Source of the DNA: Paenibacillus_E sp042676385
GTDB taxonomy: Bacteria; Bacillota; Bacilli; Paenibacillales; NBRC-103111
Assembly: GCF_042676385.1 (NCBI RefSeq)
Contig: NZ_JBHTHA010000033.1
Span: 1-64,000, forward strand
Reading direction: 5' to 3'
Length of the DNA: 64,000 bases
Positions 44,689-53,402 of the stretch are shown in pieces (positions within the stretch are counted from its first letter, which is position 1; each line of letters begins with the position of its first letter). A program made the translations under genes and the position numbers. Under the pieces are notes generated by a model that worked only from the letters and a program-made list of their open reading frames with translations, was not told where the DNA came from and did not search any database.

Positions 44689-45970
44689 AGATACTTTCGG
44701 GCGACTGACGATACCAGACGATGCGTTATACGGGGTACAGACGGCACGGACCGTAAACAATATGAGCTTTTCCGGCCACAGCCTTTCGCAATATCAGTCA
44801 TACGTTCGATCATTAGCGATGGTAAAAAAAGCTGCAGCTGTTGCAAACGCTCGTGCCGGCGAGATCGATGAACCGACCCGGGATGCGATCATCGAAGCCT
44901 GCAATCAACTGATCGAAGGCAAACATCTTCATCAGTTTCCTGTGGATGCCTTCCATGGAGGAGGCAGCATTGGCATCAACATGAACGTGAACGAGGTAAT
45001 TGCCGCCTTGGCTGGCGGGAATGTGAACCCGACGGATCATGTAAATGCATCCCAGTCGACAGCCGATGTCTGCCATACAGCGATCCGCATAGCGCTTATT
45101 CAGTCGTTCCGGCCACTGGCGGAAAATCTCGCGCATGTCATAGATACGCTGAATCGCAAAGCTGCGGAGTTTGAGCCCGTACTAACAATCGCCCGTACAT
45201 GTTGGCAGGACGGTATGCGCGTATCCGCCGGTATATTGTTTCAAGCTTCCGCATCTGCGCTGTCGCGTCGTCTTGTTGCAGTGAATCAAGCTGTGGACAG
45301 CATACACCGGATCAATCTGGGCGGCACAGTAATCGGCTCCGGGGTCGGAGCAAACCCGGTGTACCGTGAAGCGATCGTCCCCATTTTGGCGGAAATCGCC
45401 GGACTTCCATTGCAGCCGAGGCCGGACCTCTTTGATGCAGCGCAATATCCGGACGATCTGGGGCGGTTGTCTTCGGAGATTCGCCTTACCTCAGCCGTGC
45501 TGGTTAAGCTGGCCAAGGATTTGCGGCTGCTCTCCTCCGGACCGGAAAGCGGACTCACGGAGCTGGTGCTTCCTGCCGTGCAGGCGGGTTCTTCTTTTTT
45601 CCCAGGCAAAGTGAATCCGGTCATTCCCGAAACCGTTATTCATTGCGGATTATTGATCAATGGAAATGACCACACCATCCAATCGGCCGTAGAGCTGGGC
45701 GAGGTGCATTTGAATTTGGCCGACGGTTTGATGGGCACGCTGCTGCTGGATAATATGCAGATGCTTTCACGGACGGTTGCGATATTTGAATCGCGATGCT
45801 TATCCGGCATCACGATAAACGAGGAAATGTGCAGGCGCTATGCGGACAGTTTCATTCCGATGATTGTTGATTTGAAGGAAACATATGGGTATCAACAGGT
45901 CTCAGAGTGGTTGAAGCAATGGGGACCGGAAAAAATCAGAGAGAAGTTTCGGGAGGAGAGAGACGCATGA
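44675..45970 (+). CDS. Aspartase/fumarase-superfamily lyase
   Basis: A 431-residue lyase. The N-terminus (RIVEDTFGRLTIPDDALYGVQT) matches aspartate ammonia-lyase, and HQFPVDAFHGGGSIGINMNVNE and HVNASQSTAD correspond to the substrate-binding blocks. The superfamily signature loop reads AGSSFFPGKVNPVIPE, where aspartases usually have GSSIMPAKVNP. It is about 35 residues shorter than typical aspartase. The ATG at 44675 gives the canonical N-terminus and overlaps the ATPase gene by 14 bases; an ATG at 44663 is possible. Members release fumarate from aspartate, malate or N-substituted aspartates (EDDS lyase belongs here). The altered loop warns against naming the substrate. It may free nitrogen from an intermediate of this operon. 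Confidence 0.85.
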   Translation: MRIVEDTFGRLTIPDDALYGVQTARTVNNMSFSGHSLSQYQSYVRSLAMVKKAAAVANARAGEIDEPTRDAIIEACNQLIEGKHLHQFPVDAFHGGGSIGINMNVNEVIAALAGGNVNPTDHVNASQSTADVCHTAIRIALIQSFRPLAENLAHVIDTLNRKAAEFEPVLTIARTCWQDGMRVSAGILFQASASALSRRLVAVNQAVDSIHRINLGGTVIGSGVGANPVYREAIVPILAEIAGLPLQPRPDLFDAAQYPDDLGRLSSEIRLTSAVLVKLAKDLRLLSSGPESGLTELVLPAVQAGSSFFPGKVNPVIPETVIHCGLLINGNDHTIQSAVELGEVHLNLADGLMGTLLLDNMQMLSRTVAIFESRCLSGITINEEMCRRYADSFIPMIVDLKETYGYQQVSEWLKQWGPEKIREKFREERDA

Positions 45971-47463
45971 GTAACATTCAACCTGCCCAACTGGAATGGG
46001 CACAAGATTGGTTAGAGACGACGAAATCCCTTTACATCGGCGGGGAATGGGTAACCGGCAGAGGTTCGCTGATCAGCTCGATCAATCCGGCGAACGGACA
46101 GGCGCTTGGTAATTTCCGGGGCGCGAATGAGGAAGATGTGAATGAGGCGGTTGCAGCCGCTCGTCAAGCGTTTGAACAGGGCGAATGGAAGTCGATGTCC
46201 CGCAAAGAACGAGGCCGCACCATGTGGCAAATTGCCGCACTGATCCGCCAGCATCAAGCAGAGCTAGCGACGCTAGAATCTTTGGACAACGGCAAGCTTT
46301 ACAAGGAAGCCTATTTGGATGACGTGACCGAAGCAGCTGAGCTTTTTGAGTATTACGGGGGCTGGGTAGATAAGTTTTACGGCGAAGTGAACCCGGTGGA
46401 AGGCAATTTTACGAGCTTTACGACGAAAGATCCGATCGGGGTGTGCGGTCAAATCGTTCCTTGGAATTTCCCAATCGTCATGGGCGTCTGGAAGCTGGCG
46501 CCTGCACTTGCTATGGGGAATACGGTAGTTTTCAAGCCTTCGAGCGCGACGAGCTACTCGATCATTCGTTTATTCGAAATCATTCACGATTCCGGTCTGT
46601 TGCCGAAGGGAACGATCAATCTCATCCTCGGTGAAGGCCGGATCGGATCCTATATCACCCGCCATATGGGCGTGGACAAAGTTTCATTCACCGGCAGTAC
46701 GGGAGTTGGCAAGCAGCTCGTTCACGATTCGGCGGATTCAAATCTGAAGCCGGTGACACTTGAGCTTGGCGGGAAATCGCCAAATATATTGTTCGCCGAC
46801 GCGCCGAATATGGATGCGGCAATCGAGCGTTCTTTCTATGGATTATTTACGCATAAAGGGGAAAAGTGCTCGGCGCCGACCCGGCTGTTCGTAGAACGTC
46901 CGGTTTACGAAAAGGTTGTTTCCAGGCTAGCCGAATATGCGAACGATTACCGCCTCGGTGACCCGTTCGATCCGGATGTGAATCAAGGTCCACAAGTATC
47001 CAAAGCGCATATGGAAAGCATTCTGGATTACATTCAAAAAGGTATCGAACAGGGTGCGCGCGTTGCTGCAGGCGGCTATCGCGATGTTGAAGGCAGCAAT
47101 CAAGAAGGCTATTTCGTAAGACCCACGATACTGGCTGATGTTACGAATGACATGATCGTTGCACAGGAGGAAATATTCGGACCGGTGCTCGTTGTCATTC
47201 CATTTGATACGGAAGAAGAAGCCGTACGGCTTGCCAATGATTCGATTTACGGTTTGGCCGCCGGTTTGTGGACGAACGATGTTGCCAGAGCCCATCGGGT
47301 CGCTAAGAAGCTGGAAGCCGGTCAAGTATTTGTTAATCGGTACGGTTGTTATGATTACGCCAGCCCTTTCGGAGGCTTTAAACAAAGCGGTTGGGGCAAG
47401 GAGTATGCCATTCATTCTTTAAGCTCTTATACCAAAACGAAAGCGATCTGGATCGCTCATTAA
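45967..47463 (+). CDS. Aldehyde dehydrogenase (betaine-aldehyde/class 1-2-like)
   Basis: A 498-residue ALDH. The cofactor motif is IVPWNFPIVMGVWKLAPAL, the catalytic glutamate is in LELGGKSPNI and the nucleophile region reads HKGEKCSAPTR. The usual G-Q-x-C is replaced by G-E-K-C, as in a subset of class 1/2 enzymes. The ATG at 45967 lies after GGGAGGAGAGA and overlaps the lyase stop (ATGA). It is the second ALDH of the operon and differs clearly from the first, suggesting two aldehyde steps or two chain ends. Confidence 0.88.
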   Translation: MSNIQPAQLEWAQDWLETTKSLYIGGEWVTGRGSLISSINPANGQALGNFRGANEEDVNEAVAAARQAFEQGEWKSMSRKERGRTMWQIAALIRQHQAELATLESLDNGKLYKEAYLDDVTEAAELFEYYGGWVDKFYGEVNPVEGNFTSFTTKDPIGVCGQIVPWNFPIVMGVWKLAPALAMGNTVVFKPSSATSYSIIRLFEIIHDSGLLPKGTINLILGEGRIGSYITRHMGVDKVSFTGSTGVGKQLVHDSADSNLKPVTLELGGKSPNILFADAPNMDAAIERSFYGLFTHKGEKCSAPTRLFVERPVYEKVVSRLAEYANDYRLGDPFDPDVNQGPQVSKAHMESILDYIQKGIEQGARVAAGGYRDVEGSNQEGYFVRPTILADVTNDMIVAQEEIFGPVLVVIPFDTEEEAVRLANDSIYGLAAGLWTNDVARAHRVAKKLEAGQVFVNRYGCYDYASPFGGFKQSGWGKEYAIHSLSSYTKTKAIWIAH

Positions 47464-47488
47464 AAAAGTCTTAGGAGGACAACGCATC

Positions 47489-48613
47489 ATGAAAATGAAA
47501 GCAGCCGTCATGACCGAAATCGGCCAACCGCTTGCCATTAGGGAAGTCGATCTTGCCGCGCCTCAAGCGAATGAAGTGCTGGTCAAGATCGAAGCAACAG
47601 GCGTATGCCATAGCGATTACAATGCGCTTTTCGACGAAACGACACCGATACCGACGATTCTGGGACATGAAGGCGCGGGGATCGTTGTAGACGTAGGGCC
47701 GAATGTTAAAACGGTGAAGCCCGGCGATAAAGTAGCTTTGAGCTGGGTTCCATTTTGCGGCACCTGTGAATTTTGCCAAACGGGCAAGGTGAATTTGTGC
47801 GAGTCCGCCTTCGGCCCCATGTTCGCAGGTACGCTGCTGGACGGCTCGACGCGTCTTAGCATGAATGGCAATAAGGTTTATCACAATTCGCTTTTATCTA
47901 CCTTTGCGGAATATGCCGTTGTTCCCGAAATGAGCTGTATCAAGCTTCCCGATGACATGCCCTTCGCACAAGCTTCCTTGATCGGCTGCGGTGTAGCGAC
48001 GGGTTATGGAGCTGCCGTCCGCGCTGCGGAAGTAACGCCGGGCTCTACGGTTGCCGTATTTGGTATTGGTGGCGTTGGCGTGAATGCGATTCAGGGAGCA
48101 CGCATAGCCGGCGCTTCCAAAATTATCGCGTGTGACTTAAAAGATCAGAATCTAGAAATCGCCAAAAAATTTGGCGCCACCCATACTGTCAACGTAGGTC
48201 AGGTTAACGCTGCAGATGCACTGAAGGAACTGACTGGCGGCTTCGGTGTTCACTATGCCATTGATTGCACCGGCAATACGAATGCCGCATCTTCCGCGTG
48301 GCAAGGTACCCGTAAAGGCGGGGTAACGGTTGTGATCGGTGCGTTCAATCCGAAGAAGGAGCTGACACTGCCGGCAGGCGGGTTCCATCGGGTCGGTAAA
48401 ATTTTGAAAGGGAGCTTCTACGGGGATGTGCATCCGTTCCGTGACTTCCCGATTATCGCGCAGCTCTATCTGGAAGGGAAATTCCAATTGGATGAACTGG
48501 TTCTATCACGCATTCAATTGCAAGAAATTAATCAAGCTTTCGACAGCTTCCATGATCATTCTTGCGTTAACGTTGGGCGGACCGTCATTGAGTTTGGAGG
48601 GAAATCAACATGA
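47489..48613 (+). CDS. Zinc-dependent alcohol dehydrogenase (class III-like MDR)
   Basis: A 374-residue medium-chain dehydrogenase. The catalytic zinc ligands begin with TGVCHSDYN and GHEGAGIV; the structural zinc lobe has the C-x2-C-x2-C-x7-C arrangement in CGTCEFCQTGKVNLC. The Rossmann fold reads FGIGGVGVNAIQGA with an acidic residue (CDLKD) after strand two, so NAD is preferred. ATG follows TTAGGAGG. Length and the zinc lobe resemble class III ADH/formaldehyde dehydrogenase-like enzymes such as those oxidising choline-like or aryl alcohols. It overlaps the next gene by four bases. Confidence 0.9.
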   Translation: MKMKAAVMTEIGQPLAIREVDLAAPQANEVLVKIEATGVCHSDYNALFDETTPIPTILGHEGAGIVVDVGPNVKTVKPGDKVALSWVPFCGTCEFCQTGKVNLCESAFGPMFAGTLLDGSTRLSMNGNKVYHNSLLSTFAEYAVVPEMSCIKLPDDMPFAQASLIGCGVATGYGAAVRAAEVTPGSTVAVFGIGGVGVNAIQGARIAGASKIIACDLKDQNLEIAKKFGATHTVNVGQVNAADALKELTGGFGVHYAIDCTGNTNAASSAWQGTRKGGVTVVIGAFNPKKELTLPAGGFHRVGKILKGSFYGDVHPFRDFPIIAQLYLEGKFQLDELVLSRIQLQEINQAFDSFHDHSCVNVGRTVIEFGGKST

Positions 48614-49779
48614 GTGGATTTGAATTTCAAGCGAAGACAAAAGTCGTGTTTGGCATTGACCGTTCCAGGCAAATCGCGGAAGATGTGAAAGCATTGTGCA
48701 GCGCTACGAAGGCGGTGCTCATTACAGACCCGGGACTGGTGCAGCTGGGGGTAGCGGAACCGATTCTGCAGACATTGCGCAGCGGCGGAGTTGAGGCTCA
48801 CCTGTTTAGTGAAGTTCAGAGCGACCCATCCAGTATCTCCATCGATCAAGCGGCAGCGTTAATCCGAGAAACCGGAGCCGACTGCGTTGTCGGCTTAGGC
48901 GGCGGCTCCGCTATGGACGTTGCTAAGATGGCTGCGCTTGTCGCTGGCGCCGGGCATCCAGCCGAGCACTACGCACTGATGGCGAATCCGTTCCAGCCAA
49001 AGCGGATCGCGTCGATCATGATTCCGACAACGTCCGGCACAGGGGCGGAAGTGACCAGCACGGTCGTGTTCTCTACGAAGGAAAAGCGTAAAGTATGGGG
49101 CTGGGATGCCGATATGGCACCTGATCTGGCTGTGCTCGACCCGATGCTGACCGCCATGCTGCCGCCGCACTTAACGGCTGCTACCGGTCTCGATGCGATC
49201 GTGCATGCGATAGAAGCGGTGGCGGGCAAGCGCAGCAATGCAATGATCAGGGCGCTCAGCCTGGAAGCTATTCGTTTGGCGGCCCAATCGCTTCTTGCCG
49301 CAGTGAGGGAGCCGGGCGATTTGAAAGCCCGTGGGGATCTCAGCCTGGGCGCGATGCTTGCCGGCATGGCGATCGAGCAAGGCGGCACCGGCATTGCACA
49401 TTGTATCGGCCACGCGCTCGGTACGCTGGGCCGGGTGCACCATGGGCGGGCAGTTGCCATCGCCCAGTATGACGTATATGAATGGAACATCGAAGCTAAT
49501 GTTCTTATCCATGCCGACATTGCCCGAGCACTCGGCGTTATCGATCAAGGGCAGGGCGACCTCGCCTTGGCTCAGGCCGGCGCTGTCAAGTTCCGGGAGC
49601 TTGTGGAAGCAAGCGGTATCAAGCTGTCACTGAGCGGCGAAGGCCTAAGCACGGCGGATGCTGAGAGGTTCGCTGAGATCATGCAGGCTGAAGAGAATGC
49701 GCCGATGCGGAATAACAACTGCCGCAGCTCCTCGATCGGAGAATTGCAGCAGTTTGCTTTAACGATTTTATCGCGATGA
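48610..49779 (+). CDS. Iron-containing alcohol dehydrogenase
   Basis: A 389-residue group III ADH. NAD-binding GLGGGSAMDVAK and PTTSGTGAEVT are present, and the iron-ligand Asp and histidines occur in TGLDAIVHAIEA, IAHCIGHALG and RVHHGRAVAI. ATG overlaps the zinc-ADH stop (ATGA), so the two dehydrogenases are translated together. Two unrelated ADHs and two ALDHs in one operon imply successive oxidation of one or two hydroxyl groups. Related enzymes act on 1,3-propanediol, ethanol, lactaldehyde or 4-hydroxybutyrate; the substrate here is open. Confidence 0.9.
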   Translation: MSGFEFQAKTKVVFGIDRSRQIAEDVKALCSATKAVLITDPGLVQLGVAEPILQTLRSGGVEAHLFSEVQSDPSSISIDQAAALIRETGADCVVGLGGGSAMDVAKMAALVAGAGHPAEHYALMANPFQPKRIASIMIPTTSGTGAEVTSTVVFSTKEKRKVWGWDADMAPDLAVLDPMLTAMLPPHLTAATGLDAIVHAIEAVAGKRSNAMIRALSLEAIRLAAQSLLAAVREPGDLKARGDLSLGAMLAGMAIEQGGTGIAHCIGHALGTLGRVHHGRAVAIAQYDVYEWNIEANVLIHADIARALGVIDQGQGDLALAQAGAVKFRELVEASGIKLSLSGEGLSTADAERFAEIMQAEENAPMRNNNCRSSSIGELQQFALTILSR

Positions 49780-50306
49780 CAACGCTCTTGGTGATTCTCG
49801 CTTTGCAGGTCGTCTATGTTTCGATGCTTACAACCCGCTTTATCCTCATGGTTAAAGGCTTTCGTTACATTGCGGCTCTGATGAGTGCGTTCGAAATCGG
49901 TATTTATGTCATTGGCTTCAAAATCGTACTTGATCATCTAGACGAGCCTCTCAATCTGATCGTTTATTGTTTAAGTTATGGACTTGGCGTATTGATGGGG
50001 ACGAAAATTGAGGAACGTTTGGCGCTTGGGTATGTGACGGTACAGGCGGTAACGAAAGCTGAATACGGTCATATGGCCGAAGTACTGAGGGCAAAAGGTT
50101 TCGGAGTGACCGTATGGCCGGCCGAAGGCAAAGAAGGATCAAGCTGGGTCATGTCCATTGTCATTCATCGCAAAGAGCAGCAGCAGCTTTATCATGAAAT
50201 TTTGTATCTGGATCCACAAGCTTTCGTTGTTTCGTATGAGCCAAATTTATATCATGGCGGTTTTTTAATGAAAAGGTCGGCTTGGCGCCGCAATCGACAT
50301 ATGTAA
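49776..50306 (+). CDS. UPF0316-like membrane protein (DUF2179 family)
   Basis: A 176-residue protein with three hydrophobic segments at about residues 3-20, 27-45 and 55-75, then a soluble C-terminal domain (about 80-165) like the DUF2179 domain of UPF0316/YebE-type proteins. The first codon overlaps the stop of the iron ADH (ATGA), making it the final gene of the sigma-54 operon. Its function is unknown. Its presence in a catabolic operon is unusual for this family, which is generally found alone. Confidence 0.7.
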   Translation: MTTLLVILALQVVYVSMLTTRFILMVKGFRYIAALMSAFEIGIYVIGFKIVLDHLDEPLNLIVYCLSYGLGVLMGTKIEERLALGYVTVQAVTKAEYGHMAEVLRAKGFGVTVWPAEGKEGSSWVMSIVIHRKEQQQLYHEILYLDPQAFVVSYEPNLYHGGFLMKRSAWRRNRHM

Positions 50307-50314
50307 AAAATAGA

Positions 50315-50346
50315 GCCGGTGTTCCTCCGTGGAACGCCGGCTTTTC
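50315..50346 (+). terminator. Terminator of the sigma-54 operon
   Basis: GCCGGTGTTCC (50315-50325), loop TCCGT, GGAACGCCGGC (50331-50341) with one G-T pair, then TTTT. It lies 8 bases after the last stop of the eleven-gene operon. Confidence 0.8.
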
Positions 50347-50413
50347 CTCCGTGGAACAAAGGCTGTTCCATACTCCATTTGGATATTAAATCAGGTTTTG
50401 AGTAGGGTCCTCC

Positions 50414-50441
50414 TTGATGCCTCTATTCTGTAATATAAAAT
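50414..50441 (+). promoter_or_regulatory. Possible sigma-A promoter upstream of the SDR gene
   Basis: TTGATG (50414-50419), 16 bases, TAAAAT (50436-50441). It lies in the 288-base gap after the operon terminator; otherwise that gap holds nothing I can name. The boxes are only moderately good. Confidence 0.35.
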
Positions 50442-50594
50442 ATGTAGCGGGTAAGAGAAGGTGAAATGTCCGCATTCCAAGCTACAGTTAACTTCAAGTA
50501 ACTTAGTTTAAATTTATTCACTTCTTCTCATGACACGTGTGATTACCTATAATTGAAAATGCGAGATGATGGAGGAAAAAAGGGGAGAGTCCTT

Positions 50595-51356
50595 ATGAAC
50601 ATTGATTTGAGAGGTCAAACAGCGCTTATTACCGGGGCTTCGGGACAGCTTGGCCGCGTCATGGCTCGAACTCTGGCTCAATGTGGAGCGGATGTTGTCA
50701 TTCACTACATTCAGAATGAGCTGAAGGCGGCCGAGTTACAGGCTGAGATCGAGGGTATCGGGCGCCGTGCTGTGACTGTTCAAGCTGATGTGACCAAAGC
50801 GGATGAGGTCACGGCGATGAAGGAGCGAGCGTTCGGACTTACGGGGGCTGTAGATATTGTCGTTGCAAATGCCGTTGTTCAATACAATTGGACATCGGTG
50901 CTCGATCAGCCGACGGAAGACTATATCAGCCAGTTTGAATCGTGCGTGATACAAAGTGTACTGCTCGCAAAAGCATTTGTACCGGACATGGTCAAACGAA
51001 AAAAGGGCAGGATTATAGGTATAAATACGGAATGCTCCATGCAAAACTTCCCTTCCCAGTCCGCTTATGTGAGCGGGAAACGAGGGATGGACGGGTTGTA
51101 TCGGGTGCTTGCCAAGGAAGTCGGCGAACATCAGGTGACGGTCAACCAAGTGGCGCCAGGCTGGACAATCAGCGATAGGGATCGGGAAAACCAAACGGAA
51201 CGCCAAGCGTCATATGAAAGCAATGTGCCGATGAAACGCCGCGGCACCGATCAGGAAATCGCCAATGTGGTAGCGTTTCTGGCATCGGATTTGGCGAGTT
51301 TTATTACGGGAGCATTTATTCCTGTGAATGGCGGCAATATAATGCCGACGATATGA
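50595..51356 (+). CDS. Short-chain dehydrogenase/reductase (SDR)
   Basis: A 253-residue classical SDR. The cofactor motif is TGASGQLGR near the N-terminus, the NAA-like motif is VVANAVV, and the active-site tyrosine and lysine lie in SAYVSGKRG. The ATG at 50595 has AAGGGGAG at 7-8 bases; the open frame extends back to 50553 but starts before the ribosome site. Substrate unknown; related enzymes reduce 3-oxoacyl-ACP or oxidise sugars and polyols. It is followed after 26 bases by an NAD-epimerase, so the two may act on a sugar. Confidence 0.87.
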   Translation: MNIDLRGQTALITGASGQLGRVMARTLAQCGADVVIHYIQNELKAAELQAEIEGIGRRAVTVQADVTKADEVTAMKERAFGLTGAVDIVVANAVVQYNWTSVLDQPTEDYISQFESCVIQSVLLAKAFVPDMVKRKKGRIIGINTECSMQNFPSQSAYVSGKRGMDGLYRVLAKEVGEHQVTVNQVAPGWTISDRDRENQTERQASYESNVPMKRRGTDQEIANVVAFLASDLASFITGAFIPVNGGNIMPTI

Positions 51357-51382
51357 ATCTACTGAGTAGGAGTGAGATATAG

Positions 51383-52249
51383 ATGAAAAAGAGAATAATC
51401 GTGACAGGCGGAAGTGGAAAAGCTGGTAAATGGATTATCAAAGAGTTGGTTGAGCAGGGGTATGAGGTATTGAATTTGGATTGGAAGCTGCCGGAAGAAC
51501 CTTTGTGCCGGACACAGATTGTAGATTTGAACGATTTGGGTCAGGTTCACAATGCCTTATCGCCATACAGTATCAGAGATAGACAACCCGTGGAAGCGGT
51601 CATTCACTTCGCTGCGATACCGGAAGCGTTTATTTATCCGAATGACGTGACATATCGGAATAATGTCATGAATACGTATAACATCTTGGAGGCTGCAGCT
51701 AATCTTGGTATCAGCAAGGTGGTACTCGCATCCAGCGAATCCTCATACGGTATCGTGTTTGCAAATCAATTTTTCGCGCCGAATTTCCTTCCTATTGATG
51801 AAAGCCACCCTCAATTGTCGGAAGACAGTTACGGATTATCCAAGATGGTTAATGAAATGACAGGGGAAGCTTTCCATCGAAGGACAGGCATGCAGGTTAT
51901 TTCCTTCCGTCTTGGGAATATTTTGGAACCGAAGGATTATCCGCGAGTAAAGATGATCTTCGCTAATCCAGAAGAACGAATTCGCATTCTTTGGAGCTAT
52001 ATTGATGTTAGGGATATGGCTGTAGCCTGTAGATTGGCTGTTGAGAAAGATGGGCTTGGCGCACAATCGCTTATTTTGGCGGCTGACGACACTTCATCCG
52101 ATCTTGCTAGTGAAGAACTGATCCGTAGATTTATGCCTGAGCTTGCTGAATTCGCCCAACATTTGCCTGGACGAGCCAGCTTTCTATCAAATGCCAAGAT
52201 CAAAGAAGTTCTCGGATGGAAACAGCAGCATTACTTCATGGAACAATAA
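51383..52249 (+). CDS. NAD-dependent epimerase/dehydratase family protein
   Basis: A 288-residue extended SDR. GGSGKAGKWI forms the dinucleotide site, IHFAAIPEAF and LASSESSYGI are family blocks and the catalytic tyrosine-lysine pair is in SYGLSKMVNE. Members of this short type include uronate dehydrogenases and sugar-nucleotide epimerases. ATG follows AGGAGTGAG. Probably co-transcribed with the upstream SDR; a carbohydrate substrate is likely but not shown. Confidence 0.87.
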   Translation: MKKRIIVTGGSGKAGKWIIKELVEQGYEVLNLDWKLPEEPLCRTQIVDLNDLGQVHNALSPYSIRDRQPVEAVIHFAAIPEAFIYPNDVTYRNNVMNTYNILEAAANLGISKVVLASSESSYGIVFANQFFAPNFLPIDESHPQLSEDSYGLSKMVNEMTGEAFHRRTGMQVISFRLGNILEPKDYPRVKMIFANPEERIRILWSYIDVRDMAVACRLAVEKDGLGAQSLILAADDTSSDLASEELIRRFMPELAEFAQHLPGRASFLSNAKIKEVLGWKQQHYFMEQ

Positions 52250-52313
52250 ACAACCGTAGTTATCTGTATCGCAACCATGACAACGATTGCTGATGCAATT
52301 TGGGGTCATCCCA

Positions 52314-53402
52314 TCACTTGATGGTCCCTGTACTTGCTATTTTTACTCGAACCTTAACATCGAAACGGACACTTGGATAAAAGGCTTGCCAATCTTGCCA
52401 AGCCTTATCTCCTGCTTGATGGGTGGCTTGGTAGCGTAGACCGAAGCCGACGGGATCGACACCTTTTTGCTGAATCAGCTCCAATAGTTTTTGAATTCGT
52501 GCCTGCCCTTGTTTTTCCGCTTCCCGCTCGTAGTCCCTCCAGTTCTCATTAAAAAACACTTTATTTGTCTCTTCCACACTTCCCTCAATTTTTAGTTTCA
52601 TATGGACTGTAGGAGGTTGATTTCCTTCTCCGTCCTGTATATCGTATTTCACTTTGAGGTCTCTGACGGCAAGCATGAAGTTGGCCTTACTGGAATTTGT
52701 TACCATCTCAATTTTGCTGAATGTTCGCACCAGTGTGATGAAGACACGTGTCTGGTCAGGCGTCAGGGTGAGCACCCCCCGTTCTTTATCCAGAAGCATG
52801 ACCCGATTAATTATATAGGAATCCTTTTCGGCTTGAATGACGGGAAGGTAAGGATCCTTGCCTTTTTCTTTGATCCGCCGATAGAAATCGAATAAATACT
52901 CCGTTATGGTATACGACGATTCTGAACCTTCCTGATCAAAGCTGAGAAAGAGGGCATTGCCAGACAATTGCTCGGAAGTTGGCTTCACTTTTAACACCGC
53001 CTCCGCAGTAGGTTCCCCGACAGCCATATATCCGATCATTTGAATGTCGCGCCGCCGCACCAACCAGTCCAATGGCTCGGCAATGCCGTGCTCGGCAAGC
53101 GATTTTCCCAATATGCTTACTTTGGCATGACCGAATTCCAGTTCTTTGTCCACCTTGGCTTTGATCAAGCGAACGGCTTCCGTTACCGAGCTCGCCTCTT
53201 CTTGAACGATCTGGAATTTGGATTGACCGGGCACAATGGTTTGGGAAGGTATGGCTAGCTTGAGCGTAACCCGATACTTTTTATCGGGATTACCGCTATC
53301 ATCAATTCCGATTGCCGTAATGAAGAACCGTTTATCGATATCCTTGAAGCCGCATCCGGTTAGGAGCAGCGTCACCAACAAAGCTACGACAGTCATCTTC
53401 AT
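52314..53402 (-). CDS. Spore germination protein, GerC family (Ger(x)C)
   Basis: A 362-residue lipoprotein, last gene of a germinant-receptor operon. The signal peptide has lipobox LLTGC at about residue 18, followed by the GerC opening FKDIDKRFFITAIGID. The ATG at 53402 has AAGAAGGTAAGG just upstream on the minus strand and overlaps the stop of gerB by four bases. GerC proteins sit on the outer face of the inner spore membrane and are needed for the receptor to act. The family-typical C-terminal motif (VDPVGFGLRYQATH) is present. Confidence 0.9.
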   Translation of the reverse strand: MKMTVVALLVTLLLTGCGFKDIDKRFFITAIGIDDSGNPDKKYRVTLKLAIPSQTIVPGQSKFQIVQEEASSVTEAVRLIKAKVDKELEFGHAKVSILGKSLAEHGIAEPLDWLVRRRDIQMIGYMAVGEPTAEAVLKVKPTSEQLSGNALFLSFDQEGSESSYTITEYLFDFYRRIKEKGKDPYLPVIQAEKDSYIINRVMLLDKERGVLTLTPDQTRVFITLVRTFSKIEMVTNSSKANFMLAVRDLKVKYDIQDGEGNQPPTVHMKLKIEGSVEETNKVFFNENWRDYEREAEKQGQARIQKLLELIQQKGVDPVGFGLRYQATHQAGDKAWQDWQAFYPSVRFDVKVRVKIASTGTIK

